Shown: positions 1-13,949 of the stretch, piece after piece
Layout of the letters: each line of letters starts with the position of its first letter
How positions within the stretch are numbered: position 1 is the first letter of the stretch
NCBI GenBank assembly: GCA_013396635.1
Contig: WBMW01005029.1
Span: 1,053,314-1,117,313, forward strand
Source of the DNA: Penelope pileata
Lineage: Eukaryota; Chordata; Aves; Galliformes; Cracidae
DNA length: 64,000 bases
Reading direction: 5' to 3'
Translations under genes and position numbers: made by a program
Notes under the pieces: generated by a model
What the model was told of the DNA's origin: nothing
The model's database searches: none
Seen by the model: only the letters and a program-made list of their open reading frames with translations

Positions 1-3000
1 TTGGGGGCAAACACAGCTGTTCTCCTGTGTGTGAGGAGAGATCTCACACTTTTTGTGCTTCCTCCCACCTGCAGCACCATTTGTCTTACTTGCAGTGTAC
101 ATATTGCATGTATGCATTGATCTGATGCTTTAGGCTTTGCTCACTGATCTTAGAAGTGCTGTCCATGTCTGTTGCAGCCATCTGTTTAATAGATAGAATA
201 TCCATAGAAGATGCACTGTACAAGAACAAGTCACAAAACCCTTCCCGCTCTATAAGCAAATAGTTGATAAAATGATAGAAAAATAGCAGGGCAAATCAAA
301 AAGTGTAATGATTGTGCATATCCACCAATAGAGAATGACATAAAAAAGTAAAAATGCCCAAATTATTCCATAAGATGTTTTTATTCAAATAGAAAATAAA
401 AATGGAGAATCTATTATTATAGATTAAAATGTTGATTCTGGAAGTAGCTTAGATTATATGGTACAGAGTGTTGAAGTAGCTATGAGGAATTTACTAAAAA
501 AAAATGTGGTATTTCTGCCCATTTAATCAACAGTTTCAGCTGTAATAGAGAAACATCCTGTGTGCCTTTAAAAGCTCATATTAAAAATTTCCTTTGCAAC
601 AGAAATACACAGAGGAATAGCATAGAACAAGGCAGGAGGAAAGGCAACTTACCTCAAACGAAAATTACTGTGTCTCTTGTACAAAACCTTTTCAACTCCA
701 GAGTAAATATTCTCATTTAAATGACAGTGCAATATATTGATCTACAGAGAGTTGAAAGTGCTGCAGTAATAACAAAGTACAATTTAGCACAATAGGAAAC
801 AGCACAATAGGACAGGAAATTGCAGATCTTCACAAATTGGCTAAGGGGTTCCACTGCAGTAATGAATTAGAAAGAATAGTTCTGAGGAGTAATAGAGAAA
901 CAGAAGTATCAAAAGCTTCCTAACACTGTAAAATTTCTATTTTCCACAAGAGAGAGATTTAGTTGTCTGTCACTCATGTTTGCACCATGAATCAAGAGAA
1001 TTAATGTGTAGATTTCAGAAATCCTCCATTTAATTCTTGCAATGCTTTTCAGCATTCAAGATTGTTTTTTCTCACCGCAGCCTATGTTCACTATGATGCT
1101 GATATTTTAAATTTCACTACACAAATTATATTTTTATACTTAGATCATGAACACTGAAAAAAGCCCCAGTCCATGAGGGCAGCTTGCTGAGCGAGAAACA
1201 TGGGATGAGATCTCTTCCATACTTCAAAAAGTGGTATTCAAATGTCATATGAAGTGGTGTATAGTGTGCTCGATGTAACATGTCTTTCTTTAAATGTTGA
1301 ACTTTTTTTTTTTTTTTAAATTTTTACTGGCTTGTTGGCTATGCTTTCAGTCCTGACACCAACCTTTCCTCCTAATTACCTACTGCAAAGGTGGGTCTGT
1401 GTTTCACTAGGTGTTTAAATATACTGCTGTTGAAGTGGGGCTGCGTTAATCTTTTTTTTCAAGGAAACGTCTTTTGGTTATATCATCTGAAATTAAAATG
1501 CATCCAGAGTTCCATTCTTCTCTCCCCAAACACAATCTGCTTTTAAGCTACAAATCAATCCACCATGCCTCAGATGTCTGCCTCCAGCTGACTTCTCCCT
1601 TTAAACGTAAACAGTGCAGATTCCCAAGGCCTGTTACTCTGACAACACTATAATGCCATCCTTTCGACCGTCCAAGTTCTGTAAATCTTCATTCTATCAC
1701 AGCATGAAACAGACCAGTCTATTTTAGCTGCTCAAGATATGGGAAGTTACAAAAACAGCCTCCATGGCAAACTAATCAGATTTTAAAATTGTTTCAGTAT
1801 GATCTAAACACCCATCAATGCCATAGACAAGTTGCTGCTTTTAACATCTGATTTCATTTGCAATATAATTACCCACTTCTGTCTCATATCAGCAATTTGG
1901 GAGGAAAGCCTCATTAATTTCACTAGTGACTCAGGCTGAAAAACCGATGGCCCTGTACAAGAATAGGTAAGCGTGTGCATACACATGCCACGCATTAGGC
2001 ATTTGACAAATGGCCTTTTAGCAAGTCCAAGCACCTAGCAATATGATGAGCAAGCACTTTTGAAGTGCAGTAGTAAGAATCACCAAATTCAGACATCTAG
2101 GAAAACATGCAGGGGAGTAGGTGCTTAATGAAGCCAAACAGTTACCATTTTTAACTTGATAGCATTTGTTTTTAGCTACAGTTCCAAAATTTCTAATGCA
2201 CAGCCATAAAAAGCAGTGAGCTAGCCATTGTTCATAGGAATGGTAACCTGCAAAAAGGTTGTTACTTCTCATTGTAATGAGCTATTATGGGCCATACAGC
2301 CAATGCCTTTTTTATTTAGAAGGGAAGGAGTGGAATTAATAATTTGGTGTGTTTGAAGCAAAGTGTTTCTTTCAGTTTTAAGAACAATGTAAAGAGTACA
2401 CAGTTTATTTTAAAAAGGGGCTAAACATGTCTTGCAAGCAGCAAACATGATGTGCTGTTTCCATAGGAACAGAGGTTGGTATTATTAAAAGCAAGCAAGC
2501 CATTCTGTGGCTGGTTCTCCTGGAGGACCCTCATTTACAGCCAGCAGAGGGTAAACTGTGTAAGTGAGTTTTACCACCTGTTGTTAAAGATCATTAGATA
2601 TGCCTGTTTAAAGCTTTATTAACTCTCCACTAATTCTTGAAGAAACTGTGAGGAAAACATCACCCCCTACCTTTAGGTTTATTTGGAATATTTTTTACAC
2701 TATAAATTAAAATCAAAGCCTCCTTTGACTGAGTTATCTTGAAGAGTGCTACTTGCCACTATCCTGAAAGAACAGAGAAATAAGTTTGGATGATGAGTCT
2801 CACAATCAAAAACACTTGCCTGCTACTGAAGCCTTGAAAGGCTACGCCTGAATAAAGAGAGCATGAGGGAATTTCTGAAATTAGAATGGAGTGGCAGCAA
2901 AGATACAAGGCACCATTTCAGACAGCTGTTGAAGCTTTGAAGTTATAGGTATCTATCTTTTCATGTGTCCTGTTGTTAAGTCAGTATTTAATACTGTGAG

Positions 3001-6000
3001 ACATTTTTAAATATACTGATGTAGAAATATTTCTTTTCATCAGTGCTCACTGGTTTATACATACCCATGTTGTTAAAGTCATTGCTGATCTTGGCTGATC
3101 GATGGAAAAGAGTACCTCTGTTTCCGTGCTCTGACCACAACATGCTGGGTGCTGAAAAGCTGGCTAAACTTGTCATAACACTATGTCATGCTAGAAAACA
3201 GGAAGTATACGACTGGTTTAGTAAGAGGAAGCTTAAGCAGTACATATTTAATTATCAGTTTTCAGTCAGTTTTGAAGCATAACTTCTTAATGTCTCCTGC
3301 ATATCCAAAACTGATCTGTCCTTTTATTTTATTTTTTACCATGAAAGGAAGCTGAGATGCTTTTGCCGAACACAGAAACTGCATGACCATCATCCTCTGC
3401 CTACCGTTTCAGGATCTGCAGAGATCCTGAATTTATATCAATAAAAAAATATATAAATGGTTTAGAAAGCTTGATACAAACCTATATCTGAGCTCAGCGA
3501 TAAAAAAAGTCTTGAAGCAGTGTGAGACTTCACAAACTAGAACACTCCTTTGATTCCTGATTTTTGGCAAGCCTAAGCTATGCTTTTTTAGTAATTCCTC
3601 TAGGGCAGGCAGGGTTGGCTGCACTCTGTCAGCACAGTGATTATGGTGAACAGACTTCTTATTTTTGATGTTGCTTCTGCAAGCAGTGTTGCAGTGTGTT
3701 TCAAGCTGCTTTGAAGTATCTGCTACAGATAGCAGATTATCGTTGTTTTTCTGTTTGCTATCACAACTTGAAAATAAAATTCATAGAAAGACAAGTTAAT
3801 TACACGTTTCCAAGCTTCTTCTTTCCAGTAGCAAAAGTTCACTTTGTGTGCAGGAGGAACATAGAAAGTCATTTGACCCTTCTGCTTTTGCTCTAAAAGA
3901 TCTTCTCTTTTCCCTTGGCTTCTCACTGCAATTAGCCAACGCTGTTTCTAAAGCTGCTTGGTGCAGCAGGAGTCATCTCTTAAGTCCTCCTATATCAGTA
4001 AGACAATCTCAAATGTGAACAACATCAACCTCTTTGAAGTCTTAATTACAGTTGTCAAAGGCCAAAGCCTGCGTTTGCTAATGCAAAATGATAGAGATTT
4101 CAATGCAAAAGAATTTGGGAACATAATGTAACCGTGGAAAGATGCTAAGACCTACACTTGCTCTACCTTACAAGGTCTGCCCCAAATGGAATAAGTCAGT
4201 GAGTTTTGTGTGGCTGTTCACTGTACCTGCTGTTTCCTGCTCTGAGACTGCCCACTGGGGGTCAGAGAGAATGAACAACAAAAAAAATTTGACATACAGA
4301 TAGAGCCTTCAGCAGCACTGGAGAGCAAGAGGGATTTAATCAAATGTGCTTGAAGCAGTTGGACATTCAAGCTCTGAGAAGGATTGGTGGGATGCAGATC
4401 AGCAGACATGTTTAACACCTTTCTGCCTGCTCTGTGTCTGTGGGTAAACGAACACCTCCACCTGGCCAAAGCTGCTCTGATCTGCGCAAGCAGCTACTGG
4501 TGTCCCCAGGCTGTGGAGTACATGCCTGGTGATTCATGGGCTGCTATTGAGTAGGTTATGCAGGAGCCTAGTGATCCAGGCCAGCAGAGCATGAGCCACA
4601 GAGCTTTAGCAGGGACATATCCACCTGTCACCCTGGAGAGAGTTGGCACGCAAAGAGGGAAAGAAAATGAGGAAAATCATCCCTTCCCTCAACAGGGCAC
4701 CCTTTGTGTTTACTTTTTTGTAAGAAAGTTATCTTGGGATAAGATGAGGACAATCTCTTTAGGAAAATGAATTTCATTTTCAAAGCTAAATATCGTGTAT
4801 ACCTCCCAGCAAAAAAATAATTAAAAAAAAGAATTTAAAAGAGCAAGCATTTGGCATTTAGACGAAGCCTGCACAAGTTTAATTAATTCACTGTTTTCCT
4901 GTAAACTATGACATACTTCATGATATATTACCTTTTTTTTTTTCAAACTTCCCTGTCATTTCGTACAAGTTTCCCATTCAGCTGGCAGCTATTTAATATG
5001 TTGCTTTCATTTTGCTTTTCAGCATACAGTTCACCAAATGTCATTTACCACACTCCAGCAACTTCTCAAGTCAGAATTAGTAAACCCTCTGTAGCTTTTT
5101 TTCAGTTCCTCACACTACGATATCTGAGTACTTCATAGACCTGAAAGTATTCCTGCAACATTCATGCAAGATAAGAGAGAGTTATCTCATTTTTAAAATT
5201 GAGAACCAGGACACAGGAGTTAGTTTTCTAGGAGGATTAAGGATGTAATTTGTAGCATCTGTTTTTCAAATACCTTGCCATTTATTGCCGAGCCTTCAGC
5301 AGAGCACAGAACATCATTAGCTAGTCAAGGGAAAATGCTATCATGAGCAGTATAGAGCCAGTACTATTTTTGCAAAAGTAGGAGGCTTCCATTCCCCTCA
5401 GGATGCACAGCCAAGGAACTACTGGGATTAAATGACAGTGCTGGGATGATGGAGTCAGTGCTATTCTCCTTGTGCTCTGGAGACTGTAGTTAATAGCTTC
5501 TATCTACATTACAGAAAACAGATTCAAATCCTTCTTTTCCCTTATTAGATTTTTTGGGGCGATCAATCCTAAGTGGATATGACAACCCTGAAATTGAAAA
5601 AAATACATATTTTGGCATAATACCACCAGGTATTGCAATACTTGCAGGTTTTCTGGGGATAGGGTTTCAGAAGGTATTTCTTTCCTTCTCACTACCCCCA
5701 TTGCTCTCCCACTGCCCCATTCTTACTGTGGACCTGTGACCCAGCCCTGTGGACTTTATAGATCCACAGGGTTTGTGGTTTTGCTAGGAAATTCTGCTCT
5801 CCTACTTGTTTCAGTCATGGAATTTTCAAAAGAAGTAGGGATCCTTCCTGGGCTCCCCACACTAGATTCAGAAGAGAGCCACATGCTCTGACCATGCAGC
5901 AACACTGCCTTCGCTTTCAGGAGTTGAATCCACCCGGAAACACAACGGGTTGATGTAAGGAGCCCAGCAGGTTTGGGCAGCATGCTGCTGGGCTGAGCCC

Positions 6001-8723
6001 CCAGTGCAACGCATCTGGATAGCACTGCTGACAGTTCAGCATCACAGCGCTACCGAGGCATGATAAATTTCTTTTCAGCAGGCATTTCTTACCATTGTTG
6101 TAATGTCCATAATTAATCTGAACTGTCACTCTTTTGTTACAAATCTCACATTCTATAAGTACCTCTTTAACACAGCAGGGACTACAACCCGCCTTTCCTG
6201 TCTCCCTCGTGTTCAGCCTCATTACCCAAAATCTCTCCCTTTTTCCAGAAATTTTGTGTCAGAGATGAGCCTGTTTTGTGTTAACTTTCTGAGGAGGACT
6301 CAAGTGTCTCAGAGCTGTCAAGACATATGTGGTTCTCTGCATAAATGTAGCAAAAGTAGGAGGCCTCTCTATCCATACTTGGTGGATGCTACATCTCTGG
6401 GACATTCCCTTTAAGGATATAGGCCAACAACTTAAATAGAATGTGTTTGCTAACACTGGGTTGCCACGCTATAATAGCCAGGATCTGATTTTTCAACATT
6501 TTGGCATTATATATTGAAGATCAGCTCATGTTGACTTGACTTCATCTTGATGTGTAAACCTGGTGTAACCATGGTGAAATGAGCAGTTACAGGTGGAGCT
6601 GAAAAGAAGAACAAGCAATTGGGAGTCTCATGCAAATTTTCCACAAATTAGTTCATCTGATCCTTTTAGAGACAAAAACAAATGTATGAAAACTTGCCTT
6701 TAATGTAAGCTGAAGCTTCAAAGTCCCCTACAGTTTTTGTCACAGAGCAAAGATTTTGTTTGTATAGTGTATTTTGAGTCATTTTAAGCCTTAGAACTTG
6801 CAGTGACAAAGGTCTTGAAAAAGATACTTGAAAAGGAAAAGACTAAAATAAAAAGGAGATAGTAAAGCACAGCTACAAGTCTGAGATCAGAGACATGGCA
6901 TTATAAGATACAGCAAGGAGCTAAGAAAATGTTCTTAGTTTTTAAAAGATGTAAAATACAGAAGTTGAAGATTTTCTGAAGGCTATTGCATGGCACTGAG
7001 ATGAGCTCTGCCCTTGAACAAACCTTCTTTGGCACTGTGGGCTGAAGGAAGAAACCAAAAGACATTTTAAAAAAAGAGCATGGTGAGAGAAATGCCACTT
7101 GCTCTACATTTTTCCAGTTTCCCTGTTGCATCAGTGCTTTTGGACTGGAATAAAAATTGTTTCATTAGTAGAAATGTGCTATAGCATAGGGAGGCAGCCT
7201 TCCAGAAAAAAAACAACTGATGAAACTATGTTTGGAAAATGATATTTGCATTAAAGGCAAATATTATACAGTGAAGAATGAGATGCAACTAAAGGCTGTA
7301 TCCCTGGGCACAGCATGGAAAGGCAAACAGCAAAAAAATCTGTTCATAACTAATAGAATCTTGTTAAAGTGCAAAAATAGGGTAAATGATCATCTAAAGA
7401 CAGCATTTTTCTTACCCTATCTGCTGTACATGAAGTTTCTTCTGGTTTCAGTGGCATTTCAGAAAGTTTTTGATATGTTCTTTTTTTTCCCAACAATGCA
7501 GAGCCTTGCCAGCAACATGAGCACAAAATGGTCTCTCTCCCACCAATGATCAGTCATGGATGCAGACAGATGCATATGCTATCAGAGTCAGGGAAAATAT
7601 TTGTCACCCCTTGGTGCCACACCTGGCTGATCTGACCACTGCTGGTCTCCTCAGACCCGAGGTTTGTGTGATAACTGCACCAAGTGGAGCCAGCTTAGTA
7701 AAGCCTGCTCTTAAAGCTATTTAAACTAGCTTATTCTGACTGAAGCAAATTAAGGTGCTGTTCACACAAGAATTAATTTGCACAACAAGCAGAAAATAAG
7801 CAATTCAGCTGCCAGGTCTGATGGGCAGTAATTTCCTGGAGTGGAACAGTGGTAAGTGAAGATGGAGATAAGTGACCCTTCCAGCTCTCCCCCCACCACA
7901 GCTAGTGGCAGACAGATCATCCACCACCTCTTTCAGAAAGAACTGTGCTTTAGGATCCCAAGTTAGTGGTTTAAGGCTACCAATTAGGCTATTTGTGGAA
8001 ATTATCTTTTTTACGAAATGATTATACTTGAGTCACTGAATAGCAGAAAATTGATATCCTCATATGTCACTTTTTACAGAACAAATCTGTATTTTCCTAC
8101 CATCAGAAATGTTCAGAGAGCTAATGTGGTGTGACAGCAGTCCAAATGAAATTAATCTGCAAGCTGAGATAGTAGCTTGAGGTTGGCAAGAATTTCTTCC
8201 CAGCTGGAAATCTCTTAGGGAGAGCTTCACAGCTCACTTGGTCAGCTGCATGCCCCATTAGGCATCGCTGACTGATATCAGTAAAGGCTTATCAATCACT
8301 GGAGTCTCAGAGACTGTGAAGAGATTAGGAGCGGTAAATTTGGTATGGAAAACAAAATCCTTAGAGGGTTTTGTATATCCTCCAGCCTGCCCTGCTCCGT
8401 AGGGAAACTTTAATAGCAGTTGAAAGAAAGAAGATGAAGGTGTAGTTTTGTCTCTTTTCTCACCTGGCTCTTCTTACTCCATAGGAAAGTGCTTGCACAA
8501 CCTAATTATCATTGCAACTGCTTCACAAATGCAATCCCTCCTGTAGCAGAGGCATTATACTTGGATATCAAACTTCTGTCTTTCATTGCCACAGACAGAT
8601 GTTATCACAGATGCAGTTACAGCCTTGCTCCCCTTTCATACCACAGGAGCTGAAGGCAGGAAATGCTGCTGTGTTGCTCTAGCTGTTTCACTTGACCATA
8701 GTTACTAAAATTAGTGTGAAACC
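1..8723. other. Unique AT-rich DNA, no gene recognised
   Basis: No repeat family or exon is recognised here. A 15-T run lies at 1303-1317. The longest frames are about 100-109 codons (6103-6414 and 7220-7549, both +). They have no recognisable domain, begin at arbitrary points and have chance-like composition, so they are not called genes. The stretch could be intergenic or intronic; nothing in it decides which. Confidence 0.6.
1303..1317. repeat. poly-T tract (15 T)
   Basis: Uninterrupted run of 15 T followed by AAATTTTTACTGG. It could be the fossil tail of a minus-strand retroposon, but no element body is visible beside it. Confidence 0.9.
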
Positions 8724-8773
8724 CTATCTACTGATTGAAAGCCCTATCTTCTGCTATCTACTGATTGAAAGCC
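8724..8773. repeat. Short direct duplication, 20-bp unit, period 30
   Basis: The 20-base unit CTATCTACTGATTGAAAGCC occurs at 8724-8743 and again, identically, at 8754-8773. The 10-base spacer CTATCTTCTG resembles the start of the unit, so this looks like replication slippage that copied about 30 bp. It has no coding content. Confidence 0.9.
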
Positions 8774-11069
8774 ATGAAACTGCTTCTGATGATCTCATAG
8801 ATAAGCTGTCAACGACTTTGGTTTCTGTGTCTGCAACAAGTTAATGCCATTTTATTCCCTAAATAAGTTTTCATTCTTCAGCAAACTCTGTAGTATTGAT
8901 CAATTTACTCTTTGCAAAGTATAACTTAGATAGAAAGCAAAGATTAAAAGAAACAAAAAAGAAAATGTTTTAAAAAAAACAAAGCAAAATTTTATTCTAC
9001 TTTATTACTGTTTTTGGTCCTTCTTTCACACTCTCAGACATTCAGCTCAAAATCAAAACCCAGAACACTTCAAATAACCATAAATTATAAACATACAGCA
9101 ACACTACTTGCATGTTTAGAAGAAAATCTATTTGAATTCTGCTTGGAAATGAATTTTATAGACCTGACTATGTGAGTCTGAAGCTCTGCTTGCATGCATA
9201 GAAGCATGAACACCTCAGACGCAAATGTCAGGTGAATGCCAGTGACAAGTTTTGTCTGTTCCGTGTCAGCAAGCAGAATGGCCACTGACTCATTTCCAAG
9301 TTACTTCATTGTGGACTAAAGTTAGCCAGGCTTTCTGGCACAAATCACACTTAACTCACAAAAAATACTGAGTGAAACAAAGTGAATTCTGATGCCGGTA
9401 ACTGATTCTGCACATTATAAATATCTTCCTGATCACTGCTTAGACAAGAATTCTTATCTTCGAAGTGTCTGCTCTGCATACTGGCATAACTGCATAACTT
9501 TGAAGCTCAACAACATATCATATTCTCATTCCAACACCAAAACAGGTAGGAGCTATTAAAACAAACAAACACTTACAGAATTTAGGCCTGATAGAAACGG
9601 AATGGAACTGGTTGAACTTTTGTACAGAAAAGAAATTTCTAATGTCACGTTTCAGTTAGAATTTTATGCTTCTGAATCACTATCAGTGTACTCAAAATGA
9701 TTTAATTGAGGCCAGCTGGGAGGAAAGAAGTCTTCACAAATATACTTCTCAAGGTGAAGATAAAGCATGTTTTAAAGATCAGTCTGGAAAACTTGAATAA
9801 ATGAGCACCCTGAAGCACCCAACTATTCCTATTAGCTTTACTGTTACTTCTAAATGTGTCCGCTTTACATGAAGGTGGTATGCTGTGCATTAATGCAAGT
9901 AGCACAGAGATGATGTGATATCATTCTCCTATTTCCATATCAAATGTAGAAGTCCATCCATTTCAAGAACTGACACAGTTTTACCATTTGAAGCATGTTA
10001 CCCCTATGCTTGATATCATACAGTGACAGCATCTAGCCCACTGGTTTTGATTATAAGACAAAGAGATTTCTCTCCCTCACAGGACACAGAAAACTGAAGA
10101 GGAACTGAACTGGCTGCTCTCAAGTTTTCATGACAATAATCACTTCAGAAAGTAGAGACCAGATTTTTTAACAGCAACCTGACATAATTGTGCTTCTAAC
10201 CTCAATTTCAAATGAGCTCACCTTGGGAAAATACGAACAAGTGAACAATAGAAGTTAAAATTCATGTGAATGCCTGATAAAGTAATACATGGCTGCCATG
10301 AAGAAAACAGTCTGAGCATTCATTTTGCATAATTTAGCTATAATGTAAAAGACTTTAAAAGGCTCCTCTTTTTTCCTGACTGTATAACTGAGAAAGACTT
10401 ACACACGCAGCTTCGAGCATGACATTCCATTTTGCTCCAGCTATACTCACTAACTTTGTAGAGGTTCTTGAACTCTCTAAAATGTGCACATACATTTTCT
10501 GGTATGCATTGCAGAAGCATGTTTGATATGCAAAAATTTCTTCCAAATAGATACACATTTGATAAAATGCATTTTTAAAAGATAATTAAATTTAAAATAT
10601 TCTTAGAAAACATTTCCTCGTCTTTTACTGTCCTTCTCCTCAGGCAGTAGAATGTAATTTACCTCTTCACAGTAAAGGCAATATTGCATTTTTATGCATA
10701 ATGATACATTTCAGTTTATCAAGGCTAGATCTCCTGACATACTGAACAGATTTTATTATAATTGAAACAGCCATAATCTCACCTATTTTTACTGCTTATA
10801 ATTGATTTAGAAAAAAAGGTTGAACATCTCCTAGCTAATTGGTTAAAAAAAGTGTGGCAAACATCTAATTAGTGGATGAATGTTTGGAAAAAGGCCTTTG
10901 GTGTCTTGTCATCAGCCTTTAGTGTCTGGTCAGCTTTAGGTACACATAGGAAGCTGTACTAATGATACTGCGTTTTGCTTTCACATACTAAAAATCTCTG
11001 TAGAGATATACTGCTTGTCTTTGTCTATTATTCCCTTAGCCCTTCTTTAAAAATTGTCTAAGAATAATT
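8774..11069. other. Unique AT-rich DNA, no gene recognised
   Basis: Contains an A-rich stretch at about 8938-8990 and two overlapping minus-strand frames of about 70 codons at 10338-10558. Neither frame has recognisable motifs. No repeat boundary is seen until the CR1 fragment that starts near 11070. Confidence 0.55.
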
Positions 11070-11620
11070 TGCCCCTCTACTCTGCTCCTTGTGAGACCTC
11101 ACCTGGAGTACTGCATCCAGTTCTGGGGCCCCCAATACAAGAAGGATGTGGAGCTGCTGCAGCAGGTCCAGAGGAGGGCCACGAAGATGATCAGAGGGCT
11201 GGAGCACCTCCCCTATGAGGACAGGCTGAGAGAGTTGGGCCTGTTCAGCCTGGAGAAGAGAAGGCTGGGGGGGGCCTGATAGCAGCCTTCCAGTACCTGA
11301 AGGGGGCCTACAGGAAAGCTGGGGAGGGACTTCTTACACGGGTATGTAACGATAGGACAAGGGGTAATGGCTATAAACTGAAAGAAGGTAGATTTAGACT
11401 ACATATAACGAGGAAATTCTTCACTGTGAGGGTGGTGAGACACTGGAACAGGTTTCCCAGAGAAGTTGTGGATGCCCCCTCCCTGGAAGCATTCAAGATC
11501 AGGCTGGATGGGGCTTTGGGCAACCTGGTCTAGTGGGAGGTGTCGTTGCCCATAGCAGGGGGTTGAAACAAGATGATCTCTAAGGTTCCTTCCAACCCAA
11601 ACCATTCTATGATTCTATGA
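11070..11620 (+). mobile_element. CR1 LINE, 5'-truncated 3' end
   Basis: Non-LTR retrotransposon fragment of the avian CR1 family. It begins inside the reverse-transcriptase ORF2: frame 11091-11279 carries [27 protein letters not shown] and [14 protein letters not shown], the conserved C-terminal part of CR1 ORF2. That frame breaks in a G-run at about 11269-11275. The downstream segment 11390-11533 still encodes the ORF2 tail (FTVRVVRHWNRFPREVVDAP) and ends at a TAG at 11531-11533. A short 3' UTR follows, closing with two copies of the CR1 octamer (ATTCTATGATTCTATGA, 11604-11620). About 550 bp survive of an element that is about 4.5 kb when full length. 5' truncation is usual for CR1. It is non-functional. 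No clear target duplication is visible. Confidence 0.95.
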
Positions 11621-13015
11621 AGGAAAATGACTAAGAAACTTTTCCATTTGCTTCAAGATGACAGTAGAAATCATGAGAAGCATTTGAATTTCTATCACTT
11701 CAATGGATTTATATCAGCATAACTGAGTGGAATCTAGTCTTATACATTATAATGTAGGCTGATTTTTTTTTCTTAAGTGATCGATTAGAGCTCATCCCAA
11801 TTACACTATACAAGAATACTGAGTATTTTCTTCCTTTTGAAAAGAATTAATGGCAGATAAACTTGCATACACTGCAAATCAGTAGAAGTTAATAAAAATT
11901 TGGTACAAGAAAGTCATTCAGTGCCTCTTCAGCAAATACCTGGAACTGACTGCTAACTCTAATGCCAAGTGAAACATTCCCAAGTACGGTTTGGGTGAAA
12001 AGATCAGGCTATATTGAACAGAATTATTAGACTGTCCATCATTATGTCTGCAGCTAAGCTTATTACATTTTATGTTTGCTTGCTATGAAGCATTTAGCTG
12101 AGAGCTTTCCTTGGGCAGTATTGAGAATGGGCTCCATGCTGCAATAGCCACTTAACCCCCACAGCACAGTACAATACAGTAGTAAGGCAACAGCACACTG
12201 GGTGGAAAACACAAGACTGGAATTATTTCCGGAAAAAGAATTGCCAAGTTTTAAAACTATGATCGTTTGAACTTAACCTAAGATTAAACACTCCAACTGA
12301 ATCCTTTGCTGCCTTGAATGTATAAATTATTGAGTGAACCTTTGATTATTAAATATTGGCACCTATTAAATGCTTAAGACAAAATGACATACACACAAGT
12401 CATGTATACAAAGAAGCATAAGATATATGCATGTGCACAGAAATCATTACTTTCACTGGAATTTATATTTTGCAAAAGTATTGCTCAATTATTGTGCATA
12501 TGCAAATAATTTCATTAAAAGACTGTTCCACATTTTTCAGGAAAAGCACACATCTCTCTCTTTCTGCTGAGGATTTATATATTTTTCCGAATATTTTTAT
12601 TAAAATGTTATATCTAACTGAAATAATCAGTATGTCCTAAAATATCATCCAGTAGGATGCATCTAGGCAGTCTGTTATTCACACAGGTGACTAAAAACTG
12701 AAGTAAGAAAGACCATACACACAAATGCAGAGACGTGGATTCTTAAAGTTACTATTTAGCTAACTTCCTTAAAATTAGGAAATTTAAAATTTAAAGACTG
12801 GATGTGGCAAGGTATAAGAACAATTTCATGCATACTGATCTCAAATGCTTTGACATATAACACTCTGTTGCTTCACACCCTGAAGATTTTTTCATTGACT
12901 GAGTCAAGACATTAGCCAGCATGTGCTGCCCAAGAAGAGCTTGGAATTTGGTTGAAAGTCAAGACTTCCACATGAAAACAGCCTGAGAATTGCTAGCCTG
13001 TGTATGTTCTCCAGC
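11621..13015. other. Unique AT-rich DNA, no gene recognised
   Basis: Sequence between the CR1 copy and a poly-T tract. The longest frame is 69 codons (12431-12640, +), with no recognisable motif. Nothing else stands out. Confidence 0.55.
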
Positions 13016-13080
13016 TTTTTTTTTTTTTTTTTTTTAACACTGAAAATAANNNNNNNNNNNNNNNTTTTTTTTTTAAAACA
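13016..13080. other. 15-N assembly gap beside homopolymer T
   Basis: A run of 20 T (13016-13035), then AACACTGAAAATAA, then 15 N (13050-13064), then 10 T (13065-13074). The gap sits between two T-tracts. Its true length is unknown, and the second T-run may be the same homopolymer assembled twice. Do not interpret features across it. Confidence 0.95.
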
Positions 13081-13708
13081 TGAACTGAAAAGGCAATGCG
13101 AAGTCCTGCAGTATGATTAATACAAGTAGTCTCCGTTCATGCTGTGTCGTACAAGCAGATCTACTCCCAAGAACATAAGGGAATAGAAGAGGAAGGATTA
13201 TTTATCTCAAAATAGGAAAGATTCCCAGTTTTGCATACTTAACTATACATTTCTGGACAAACACATTCTAGTACATACTTATTGCACGTACCGTGATACA
13301 CATCGGTAGCAAGCAGAATCTGAACTTCTGCTCCTGAACTTACAGAAGTGTTGTGCAGTACAAATTGTAGGCTAAATTCATTGCATCAAACATTTGAATG
13401 TGAAATCAGTCATCTGGTAAACTTGTCACACTAGATGCATGAAATTCTAAGGAAACTACTTAAACCCTCCCAGAAGGGCACCCTAAACCAAGGCTATTTT
13501 ACACTGCCTGTAGGCACTGACATCAAAGATGCAACAATCGTGTGTCCATGTCACCCAGAGAATGTAAATACACTTATGCAGGAATGGGCCTGATAGTAGA
13601 CTGCAGTTCCTAGGAGCCCACACAAAACCTTAAAAATGCAAAACTTGTACCATGTAGCAACACAATACAGTCTTCACTTATTCAAAATAAAATCTCCCAT
13701 CCCTACAC

Positions 13709-13731
13709 TTTTTTTTTTTTTTTTTTTTTTT
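13709..13731. repeat. poly-T tract (23 T)
   Basis: Uninterrupted 23-T run followed by AAAAAGACAG. No retroposon body is recognised on either side. Confidence 0.95.
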
Positions 13732-13909
13732 AAAAAGACAGTACATTACAACACAAAAATAGTCTGGAAAGTCAAGGAAGGCATCTTCTAAATGGTTTCT
13801 ACAGCAGGTGAACCCTTCTGTAAGAACACAGCCTTCAGCTTCCTCTTGCAGGTGCACATTGAAAGTCTCAGAAACCAAGAAAGGCATGTCCAGAAGCCCT
13901 TGCACCTGT

Positions 13910-13949
13910 GCACACATGCACACTGAGAAACATGCACACATGCACACTG
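13910..13949. repeat. Direct duplication, 16-bp unit, period 24
   Basis: GCACACATGCACACTG occurs at 13910-13925 and 13934-13949, separated by AGAAACAT. It is a CA/TG-rich local duplication, probably from slippage. Confidence 0.85.

Noticed and set aside
7220..7549. 109-codon + frame as a coding exon
   Set aside because: No recognisable motif, non-ATG context of no distinction, ends in low-complexity Phe run from a T-tract.
11058..11637. CTAAGAA on both sides of the CR1 at 11070 as a target-site duplication
   Set aside because: Neither copy touches the element boundary; CR1 usually lacks clear duplications.
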